Assembly: GCF_036711975.1 (NCBI RefSeq)
Contig: NC_091976.1
Span: forward strand, 33,852,001-33,916,000
DNA length: 64,000 bases
Reading direction: 5' to 3'
Source: Onthophagus taurus
Lineage: Eukaryota > Arthropoda > Insecta > Coleoptera > Scarabaeidae
The notes under the pieces: model-generated
Database searches by the model: none
The model's input: only the letters and a program-made list of their open reading frames with translations
Told to the model about the DNA's origin: nothing
Translations under genes and position numbers: made by a program
Shown: piece after piece, positions 22,799 through 32,100 of the stretch
Layout of the letters: each line of letters opens with the position of its first letter
Numbering within the stretch: position 1 is the stretch's first letter

Positions 22799-23315
22799 TT
22801 TTTTTTATTTTATCCGCATTTATTAATTTGTGTACCTTAAAAAAGAATTAAGATTAGAATTTAAGGTTAATTAAAGAAAATCGACCACTGTGTATGTTTG
22901 TGCGAATGAATGAAATGAAAAAGTCGTTTTTAATTATTTTTTCTTGGTAAAGTTGATTTATGCTTAATACATATCACAAATTTGACTTGATTCATTAATT
23001 TTTTTTTAACATACTTTGTTTAAATAAAAAATAAGAGTGAATTAATTTATTTTAAAAAATGAATCAACTTTACTCAAGTTAAAGCGTTTTTAATCGAAAG
23101 TCTTCCCCAGTAATGCCTTAACGATTCACCAAATTTGATATAATTCGTTATCAATGACTATTTTGGAATTTGGAACAAAAATGAATTTGTTCGTGTCTCC
23201 CCTTTAAACTTTACGACATGTTAAAATAAATTTGTTAAGGACTACGACGTAGTTTTTATATAAGTATTTTCTAAGAGCAGTATTTATTACTATTGTTACC
23301 AATGATATAACATAT
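22799..23315. other. liprin-beta 3' flank
   Basis: AT-rich, no gene. An AATAAA at 23023-23028, 225 bases after the stop codon, is a candidate poly(A) signal for liprin-beta. Confidence 0.4.
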
Positions 23316-23665
23316 TATAATGTTAAGCGGATTTTAAAAACGATGTAGCGATAACATTTACCCTTAGGTTTTAGAGATATTTACAAGAATGAAAACGACC
23401 AAGTTAACCTATAAAAAAATTAAATAAATCGATTCAAATTTGTATTCGTATTGAATGTAAAATTAACTTTTTTTTTAAGTAAAGAAAAATTATTTAATCC
23501 CAATTTAAATATTTAATTATTTCCCAGTTAATAATTGTTTAGTACTCGTTTTTCTGATATCCTACTAATTTCCTCGATAGATCCCGATTTTCCTTTCTTA
23601 TTTTTTGATAAAGATGATTATGCTTTAACCCCGGATTCTTGGTGTTTCTTTCTTTCACCATGTTG
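23316..23665 (-). pseudogene. duplicated 3' end of the TSSK kinase gene
   Basis: About 350 bases match 27738-28096, same orientation. They cover the kinase gene's 3' flank, 3' UTR and the last 45 or so codons (AAAGAAAGAAACACCAAGAA region). Relative to the source, the copy has lost the 16 bases that encode part of the C-terminus, so it could not encode the same ending. It begins at AATGTTAAGCGGATTT and stops abruptly at 23665, beside the repeat block. Confidence 0.85.
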
Positions 23666-23686
23666 CATATTTTTATTGCATAAAAA

Positions 23687-23785
23687 CTAGAACAAACACT
23701 AAACTTAGAATTAGAAACATTCGGGTTTAGTCGTACGTCTCTTAAGACGGCTAATTCTAGGTTTAGTGTTAGTTTTAGTTTAATA
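23687..23785. repeat. palindromic CTAG-rich repeat, one unit
   Basis: CATTCGGGTTTAGTCGTACG TCTCTTAAGACGGCTAA flanked by CTAGAACAAACACTAAACTT and its facing arm. It lies just outside the left inverted end of the transposon at 23825. Confidence 0.8.
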
Positions 23786-24029
23786 TAAATATGCAACAAC
23801 ATAGCGACTAAAAGTAGAACTAAACTAACACTATGCCTTTTCAAGCACAAATTGGCACTAATCAGAATCAAAATGACATTAGTCAAAATCATATTGGCAA
23901 TGTCAATTTCAAATTGGCATTAGTCAAAATCAAATTGACAATAATCAAAATTAAAATGGCATTAGTCAATATCAAATTGGTAATAAACAATATCATATTG
24001 GCATTAATCAACAAATTAACATGGTTTCT

Positions 24030-25770
24030 AAGAATTTTTAAATTAGCATCTTTTTTGACTCTTTTAAATGTAAGTGTTGTTTCAACATTTTTTTTCTTAA
24101 TATTTTTCCAATCCAACCCAACAATTATTATACATCATTTTAAAGAGAAAGCTTTGAGCGTTAATTTAAAATAAGTTTCATTCCTTAATTTCAATAAATA
24201 CGGCTTACAGGAATTTTTAAATTAGCATCTTTTTAACATTTTAGGTTATTCGAAAATGTAAGTTTTATTTCAACTTTTTTTTCTCTATATTTTTCCAATC
24301 CAACCCAACAATTATTATACATCATTTTAAAGAGAAAGCTTTCAGCTTTAATTTAAAATAAGTTTCATTCCTTAATTTCAATAAATACGGCTTACAGGAA
24401 TTTTTAAATTAGCATATTTTTAACATTTTTAGGTTATTCGAAAATGTAAGTTTTATTTCAACTTTTTTTTTCTCTATATTTTTCCAATCCAACCCAACAA
24501 TTATTATACATCATTTTAAAGAGCAAGCTTTGAGTTTTAATTTAAAATAAGTTTCATTCCTTAATTTCAATAAATACGGCTTACAGGAATTTTTAAATTA
24601 GCATCTTTTTAACATTTTAGGTTATTCGAAAATGTAAGTTTTATTTCAACTTTTTTTTCTCTATATTTTTCCAATCCAACCCAACAATTATTATACATCA
24701 TTTTAAAGAGAAAGCTTTCAGCTTTAATTTAAAATAAGTTTCATTCCTTAATTTCAATAAATACGGCTTACAGGAATTTTTAAATTAGCATATTTTTAAC
24801 ATTTTTAGGTTATTCGAAAATGTAAGTTTTATTTCAACTTTTTTTTTCTCTATATTTTTCCAATCCAACCCAACAATTATTATACATCATTTTAAAGAGC
24901 AAGCTTTGAGTTTTAATTTAAAATAAGTTTCATTCCTTAATTTCAATAAATACGGCTTACAGGAATTTTTAAATTAGCATCTTTTTAACATTTTTAGGTT
25001 ATTCGAAAATGTAAGTTTTATTTCAACTTTTTTTTTCTCTATATTTTTCCAATCCAACCCAACAATTATTATACATCATTTTAAAGAGAAAGCTTTGAGC
25101 TTTAATTTAAAATAAGTTTCATTCCTTAATTTCAATAAATACGGCTTACAGGAATTTTTAAATTAGCATATTTTTAACATTTTTAGGTTATTCGAAAATG
25201 TAAGTTTTGTTTCAAAATTTTTTTTCTCTATATTTTTCCAATCCAACCCAACAATTATTATACATCATTTTAAAGAGCAAGCTTTGAGCTTTAATTTAAA
25301 ATAAGTTTCATTCCTTAATTTCAATAAATACAGCTTCCAGGAGTTTTTAAATTAGCATCTTTTTTGGCACTCTTAGGTTATACGAAAATGTAAGTTTTGT
25401 TTCAACATGTTTTTTGTCAATATTTTTCCAATCCAACCCAACAATTATTATACATCATTTTAAAAAGAAAGCTTTGAGCTTTAATTTAGAATAAGTCTCA
25501 TTCTTTAATTTCAATAAATACGGCTTCCAGGAATTTTTAAATTAGCATCTTTTTTGACACTTTTAGGTTATACGAAAATGTTAGTTTTAACTCAATACTC
25601 TTTTTCTCAATATTTTTTTAATTCAACACATCGATTGTTATACATCGGTTTAAACAGAAAGCTTCAAGCTTCAATTTAAAATAAGTTTTATTTCTCAATT
25701 TCAATAAACACGGTTTCCAGGAATTTTTGAATTAGCATCTTTTTTGACACTTAGACTATGCGAAAATAGG
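24030..25770. repeat. tandem array, unit 187-190 bp, nine to ten copies
   Basis: The phrase CGGCTTACAGGAATTTTTAA and its variants begin at 24201, 24388, 24577, 24764, 24953, 25142, 25331, 25521 and 25711. Middle copies are almost identical, and those at the right end are increasingly diverged. Each unit carries the constant blocks CCAATCCAACCCAACAATTA and TTCAATAAATACGG. No coding capacity. Confidence 0.95.
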
Positions 25771-26042
25771 GGGATTGCATATTTTGCTAAAATTTTATTC
25801 CAAAGGCCTTTACTGAGTGTATTTTGATAGCGTTTTAATTCTGTCTGATTCTGTCACAAACTTTCAAAATGTTTGACTTCTTGGGACACAAAGGGTTAAA
25901 TAAGTTTTATTTAAACAGTGGTTCATAATTTATTCATTAATTATTAATTTATTTCATTTTCGGCTTGTGAAAACACTAACAGATTCATGACAACGCTCAC
26001 AAGACATTTCGATTTCAGGTTATAATTATAGAGTTACATCCC
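25771..26042. other. no gene seen
   Basis: Unclassified sequence between the 189-bp array and the MITE at 26046, part of the composite transposon. Confidence 0.4.
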
Positions 26043-26045
26043 TTA

Positions 26046-26182
26046 GGCCCACTTTTACCACCTCTTGATAAATTTAACCGATAGATAAATTGGCGCTCTT
26101 AGCCAATGAGAGCGCTTAAAACCGCTGTAACCATGGTAATTATCTATCGGTTAAATTTATCAAGAGGTGGTAAAAGTGGGCC
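26046..26182. mobile_element. 137-bp MITE, nearly all inverted repeat, TTA target duplication
   Basis: Arms of about 41 bases (GGCCCACTTTTACCACCTCT through GATAGATAA) face each other across a loop of about 55 bases. TTA at 26043-26045 and 26183-26185 is a 3-bp duplication as made by PIF/Harbinger elements. The arms match almost perfectly, so the insertion is recent. Confidence 0.85.
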
Positions 26183-26276
26183 TTAGAAGAACAGACGTAC
26201 TTTTTCGACGTGGCTATTTGAATTGTACAGCAGACATATTAAACTAATGCTATCTTTTTCTAACACACATTACTCT

Positions 26277-27367
26277 CTAGCGGTTTGTGAATTTTAATTT
26301 ACTACGTATGGCATTTGTAAGAGCGGAAAACGATGATTTACTGCCAGCTCTCGTGGCGTCTACTATATCTTGCATATTTAATGCAGAAGGGATAAATCGT
26401 TGGATGTGGGCAATAAACATTGCGCAATTGGCAACAGTAATCTTGTCCATATTATTATGAACGGTGTTCTCTAATTTCTGCATTCGATATTCTGTTTGAG
26501 CCAGATGATCCCGGTCAGCACCAGCCAAGATGTTATTTAGCTGTACGGCCATATCTGCTTTTAATGCAGACCACGCTTGTTCAATAGGATTAAACATAGG
26601 GTTGTACGGACTTAGTCGTAAAAGTGTGTGGTGTTCAAATTCGTTTTCTGCAAAAACCTCTTCAATAGTAGAGTCGCAAGGAGCATTATCAATAACTAAT
26701 GCAACTCCAGTTTGGTAAAGGCCTTGCGCTCTTCATAGGCATTGCCTCACAAATTCATTTGCTTCCGGCTTCTTGAAAGAGCCCCGACGTAGTTCGGAAT
26801 GAATTAGCCCCATGTTTCCAATGCATCCTATTAGACACTGTTGTGCAGCGAGTCCCTTTTTTTGAACGACCCTGAGTCCGCGATATGAACAAATTAAAGT
26901 TTGTCTCCTCCATGTATATGATAGGTATATGTTGTGCTTGAAGATCCAATAAATTTTCTACATAAATACTCCTGCCTGTTTTCGTTTGAATACTATTCGC
27001 GTTCTCTGGTTCTCTACGAGCAGTCTTCAAAGTAAACATCAATCCATTGAGATGCTGTCGAACGCATTCGTTGGAGACATTGAGTGCAAAATCTTCACGG
27101 ATTTTTTTCACTCAGTCCTTTAAGAGTAATTTTAGGATTTTCTTCGACTGAACGTTCCATGAATTGACGGTGCTCATCAGTTATTTTAGCTCTACGTTTA
27201 CCCCCTCGCTGCTTTTCCGGTTGTTCTTGGTTGTTAACCCATCGATACGCGGTTCTTTTTGGCACCTGTAGTACGTTTGCAAGATTACGCCAGTCACGAT
27301 TGGCATTATACAAAGCGCAAATCTGTGTCCTCAGATTTGCAGCAGCATTTTTCTTTAAATAAGGCAT
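26277..27367 (-). pseudogene. IS630/Tc1/mariner-superfamily transposase (DD35E type), broken
   Basis: Reads from 27367 leftwards: a helix-turn-helix part (WRNLANVLQVPKRTAYRWVN), a linker, then the DDE_3 fold. The second catalytic Asp is in ALVIDNAPCDS, and the Glu, 35 residues on, is in PMFNPIEQAWSALK. The first catalytic position reads IIYMEETNFNLF, so Glu stands where Asp is expected. The gene is interrupted by a one-base shift near 27105, another near 26850 and a TGA at about 26738. It was the probable mover of the element at 23825-27670. Confidence 0.8.
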
Positions 27368-27663
27368 CTCGTGTGAATATAATAGTTTAAATCTCGCAAT
27401 AAATTACCATAAACTTGACAACAACCGATAAGTTAACAATTGTTTGACACCGATTTATACATTTATTTTTCATGCCATCTTGATATTGTTTGGTGCCAAT
27501 ATGATATGGCCTAATGTCATTTTGATTTTGTTTAATGCCAATTTGCTTTTGATTAGTGCTAAATTTGTTGATTAATGCCAATATGATATTGTTTATTGCC
27601 AATTTGATTTTGACTAATGTCATTTTGATTCTGATTAGTGCCAATTTGAGCTTGAAAAGGTAT

Positions 27664-27735
27664 AGAACTAACACAAGATCTAAAACTAGAATCATTCGGG
27701 TTTAGCCACCTTGAAAGACATGCGGCTACATCTCA
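27664..27735. repeat. palindromic CTAG-rich repeat, half unit
   Basis: AGAACTAACACAAGATCTAA and ATTCGGGTTTAGCCACC directly outside the right inverted end of the transposon. Confidence 0.7.
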
Positions 27736-27934
27736 TAATGTTAAGCGGATTTAAAAAATGATGTAGCCATAATTTACCCTTAGGTTTTCGAGATATTTAC
27801 AAAAATGAAAACGACCAAGTTAACCAATAAAAAAATTAAATAAATCGATTCAAATTTGTATTCGTATTAAATGTAAAATTAACATTTTTTTTTTAAGTAA
27901 AGAAAAATTATTTAATCCCAATTTAAATATTTAA

Positions 27935-29014
27935 TTATTCCCCAGTTAATAATTGTTTATCAGTTAATCCGTAAGTACTCGTTTTTCTTACATCCCCCCC
28001 AATACTAATTTCCTCAATAGATCCTGGTTTTCCTTTTTTAGTTTTCGGTAAAGATGATAATGCTTTAACGCCGGATTCTTGGTGCTTCTTTCTTTCTTCT
28101 TGCGCTGCTTGTAACGCTTGCTGTTCGGGGGATGATAACTCCAATAATCTTGGATCCATAGCGATCCACTCGGATGTTAAAACCTGATCAACTCGATATC
28201 GTTTATTTATATCGGGCTCGAGTAAACAAGCAGTTAACTTTTTAACTTGATCGCTTAATAAATCAACGACTTTAGCGCGAAATCTCCACCTTTTATTTGT
28301 TTGTTGTTCGTATAATCTCTTAATATTTCCGTCATCAAACGGCATTGCTTTATTAAGCATGATATAAAGAATAACCCCCACAGACCATAAATCAGCTATT
28401 TTAGGGTGATATGGGATACCACGAAGGATTTCGGGGGCTGCGTAAGATAACGAACCACAATAAGTATCGCTGGTTATTTTTTTACCACTCCCATCAACTA
28501 CATATCTCGCAAAACCAAAGTCTGCAATTTTAACGTTGTAATTCGATGTAATCAAAGCATTCTCGCATTTTAAATCGCGATGTGCCACATCCATTTCGTG
28601 TAAATATTGAATACCCAACGCTAATTGTCTTAGCCATACCCTAGCTTGAGCTTCGGAAATGGCACCCTTCTTTAAAATAAATTCTAATAAATCACCATTT
28701 TCCGCAAAACGCATAAAAACGAAATATTTCGATCGACGTTGAAAAATATTTTGTATGTGCACTATATGGGGGTGATTCAATTTTATTAAAATATCTAACT
28801 CTCGAGGAAGAAATTTTTTGACAAAATCTTTCGGGGCAACCGATGTATCAACCACTTTACAAGCCAATTGTAAACTTTTATTTTCCTTGGGATTTCTAAA
28901 ATCGGTCAAATACACTTTTGCGTACGACCCTTCACCTAGTTTTTTTAAAAGCTTGTAACCTTTCGAGGCGAGTGCTAATTCTTCTGATGGGGTGGTGTCT
29001 ATGTCTTTGGACAT
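27935..29014 (-). CDS. testis-specific serine/threonine kinase (TSSK family), single exon
   Basis: Serine/threonine kinase of 359 residues, close to the TSSK group, which acts in sperm development. The kinase domain spans about residues 20-275. It has the glycine loop GEGSYAKVYL (27-36), catalytic Lys53 in LACKVVD, HRDLKCEN (His145-Asp147), DFG 165-167, activation segment CGSLSYAAPE and WSVGVILY. All catalytic residues are present. The intronless structure is typical of TSSK genes, which often arose by retroposition. The start is the first Met, 104 bases after the EDEM2 stop on the same strand. The C-terminal tail (from about 285) is Lys- and Ser-rich. A piece of its 3' end is duplicated at 23316-23665. 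The exact TSSK number cannot be assigned. Confidence 0.92.
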   Translation of the reverse strand: MSKDIDTTPSEELALASKGYKLLKKLGEGSYAKVYLTDFRNPKENKSLQLACKVVDTSVAPKDFVKKFLPRELDILIKLNHPHIVHIQNIFQRRSKYFVFMRFAENGDLLEFILKKGAISEAQARVWLRQLALGIQYLHEMDVAHRDLKCENALITSNYNVKIADFGFARYVVDGSGKKITSDTYCGSLSYAAPEILRGIPYHPKIADLWSVGVILYIMLNKAMPFDDGNIKRLYEQQTNKRWRFRAKVVDLLSDQVKKLTACLLEPDINKRYRVDQVLTSEWIAMDPRLLELSSPEQQALQAAQEERKKHQESGVKALSSLPKTKKGKPGSIEEISIGGDVRKTSTYGLTDKQLLTGE

Positions 29015-29118
29015 GTTTAAATTGAGATTTTACCATAATTTTTCGATTAAAACGTTTTTATTTTCACTGGAATTTTGAGTTGGAATAAATTAAATTTTTA
29101 TGACAAATATGTCAAAAA

Positions 29119-32100
29119 TTATTTATTAAAAAATTCACCATACAAAGACATTTTTTGGATAAACGGTTGAGCGTTACAACTTAATATTTCATATCTTTCA
29201 CTCCAAGTGGAGTTAATTGGAAATTTATTATCTTGACGAAATCTCTCCAACATCTTTTGCGGATCAAATTTTTCTTTGAATAAAGGACCAAGTTTTTTTG
29301 ATTTTTTTTCCTGTAAAGTTTTCGAGACATTTTCTTTTTCAATTAAAACACTATTATTATCCTCAGTTTTTAAAGTAACAATTTCATAACTCCCTACTCC
29401 AGTATTTTTTAAATCATCTTCATCTCGATTATTTTCTTTTTTATCAACATTTTCAGGAAATTTTGTTGATCGTCTTTTAACATCCGAGATTGATTCACCA
29501 CGGAACACATTTCTCTTTGATTTTAACTCGGAGAAATCATAAAGTTTCAATTTGGGGATATCATAACAACAATGCAAAGCGCTCGGATCAATCGGATGAG
29601 CTTCCGTGTTAAAGATATAACCCCCGGCGTAAATCACACATTCACCGTTTGGTGTATCGATAATTGTCCCGGATTGGCCTTGATTATGAATGAAATTATC
29701 TGGGTCAAAAAGGAGATATAAGTACTTAGTTGTTTCCGCTAAAAAGAAAGATTCCATTCTATCTTCTTTCCGATGATCTCTAACATCTTTAATCTAAAAA
29801 AAAATTATTTAAATATACAGCGTAAGCCGGTTATAACGAACTTCCGGTTATAACGAACGAACGAACGTAATAGTCCCGAAAAAATCTTTATTTAACACAA
29901 TCTAAATAAATTTGACTATAACGAACTAATTATTATTGAAGTGGTTCCGGTTTTAACAAATTACCTGATCGAGTGAATTTATATACGTTGAACTTATATA
30001 CAATTTGATTCTGCTATTTTTTGAAAGATGGCGCCATAATATTTTTCTTATCTATCGGGGAATCACAGAAAATACTCGAACGTAAGTGTTAAAAAAAATC
30101 TGAAAATGTAATCACGATGTAGATAAAGCTTTTAAAATTTTAAACTTAAAAGCAACGGAATTCGGTCAAAAGTTACAAGATGACTTGGAATGTACTCAAA
30201 GCTGGACAGAACGATGGAAAGCACGTCATAACGTTTGTAGCGGTATAATAGTTGAGAAATCAGCAGCAGTAGATCCAAAAATCGTCGACAATTGGATACC
30301 CTGAAGGTTCCAAACACCATCAAACCTAAATCCAAATTCAAACCAAATTTTTATTCAATTAATCAGTCAATAATGTTCAACTCCTTTTGCCACACAACTA
30401 AACAACATGCTTATCTCCAATCCTAAATAACATTTCTGCAATACACAACCCAACCCATCCCTCAACTCTATCTAATCTTAATCCATTCAACTAAATTCCA
30501 AGCTTATCATCAATAATAATTTTCTGCCTCACCACAAATCTGAATATAAATGTAGGTCCAATTTACATACAGTTAACCAAATCTTCATCGTACCCTACTC
30601 TACTCAGCTTAACACAAACAAAACCTCGTCTCCATTCAAGTCAAATCTCTGTCCAACTTCAATAAAGCTTATTTTCATCTACCTCGACCTCAACCTAATC
30701 AAATCCAATCGCAATCTTGGCTAACTCCAAGACAACCCAACATCAAATCTAACTAACCCAACTCAAACCTCATCTCCATCCAACTCTATTTCATCTTAAG
30801 TCAATCCATCTCAATCTTTATCCAACTTAATTCCAAGGTCGTCTTCAACAAACCGAACGTATCACAAATAAAACATAGTCTCAATTCAAGTCAATTCAAA
30901 CAAATATATCAATCGAACACAATTTTAAGTTCATCTCTGTCCAACTCAAAATAAATCTTATCTTCATCTAGTTTGACCTCAACCTTATCCAACCCAATCG
31001 CATCTCCAATAACCCTAACACAACTCAACTTCCCCTCAAACTAAGTTAACCGCAAATTCATACCCATCCAATCTAACTCAACCTTAGCATTAAGTACAGT
31101 GTGTTAATTAATTATCGTAATCCACGTGACTTGTGTGATATTGGCTGCATATCTCAATATGTTGACAGCTGATCGAACGTTATTGTTGCGATTGTCATAC
31201 GCTTTGTGAGTTTCCGTATTTTCTTTGTTCTTTAACCGTCTTTTACTTCAACTATCGTTGTGTCTAGTAGTTACTTTCAACATTAATTTCAATCTATGGG
31301 TACACTAAAAATTATTTTAAATAAAAGGACAGAAAGTTAGACCTTTTTTGTATTCAAAATATTTTTTTAATTATTAAAATATATCTAAATATATTTTAAA
31401 CGGCTTTTAAAGTTAATGAATTGTCGCCATCGTTTTTAGGAACTTTCGTCGCGTTGCAATACCAATCTGTGATATTGGTTGCATACTTTATCGGGTACGA
31501 TAATTAATTAACTGTACATCCACTTCAGCTTACATCAAATTCCAAACTTAAAATCACATGAACTTGCAATTAATCAATAATTTTCGATTAAACAATATCC
31601 TTATCAACCTCATTATCATCCAACATCTCTTATATCCAATCCAACTCAACGCATACATCAAGATAGTGCATTACATCGTCTGAAGACGCATGGCTAATCC
31701 CAAAAGTTTCTAATTCTAGGTCTAGTGTTAGTTCTAGTTTTGCACTAATAGTATCACTAGACCTAACACAAGATCTAGAACTAGAAACATTCAGGTTTAG
31801 CCGTCTTGAGAGACGTGCTGCTAAATCCGAATGTTTCTAGTTCTAGGTCTAGTGTTAGTTCTAGTTTTGCACTAGCACTGTCGCTAGAACTAACACAAGA
31901 CCTACAACTAGCAACATTGAGGTTTAGCTGACTAAAGAGATGCATAGCTAACCCGAATATTTCTAGTTCTAGGTCTAGTGTTAGTTCTACTTTTGCACTA
32001 GCACTGTCACTAGAACTAACACAAGACCTACAACTAGCAACATTGAGGTTTAGCTGTCTTCAGAGATGCATAGCTAAACCCGAATGTTTCTAGTTCTAGG

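Larger units (their letters stand above)
23825..27670. mobile_element. 3.8-kb DDE transposon with long inverted ends made of a 21-bp minisatellite
   Basis: The sequence from CCTTTTCAAGCACAAATTGG (about 23832) to about 24020 is repeated, inverted, at 27480-27660. Both arms are built from a degenerate 21-24 bp motif near ATTGGCATTAGTCAAAATCA. Between the arms lie a 189-bp tandem array, a small MITE and a broken transposase (26277-27367). Each arm is bordered on the outside by the palindromic CTAG-rich repeat. I infer a single non-functional element. A clean target duplication was not found. Confidence 0.65.

Noticed and set aside
23539-24174. Open frames with Ile/Lys-rich 7-residue periodicity
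   Set aside because: The periodicity comes from the 21-bp minisatellite in the transposon end and from the duplicated kinase 3' end. Not a protein.
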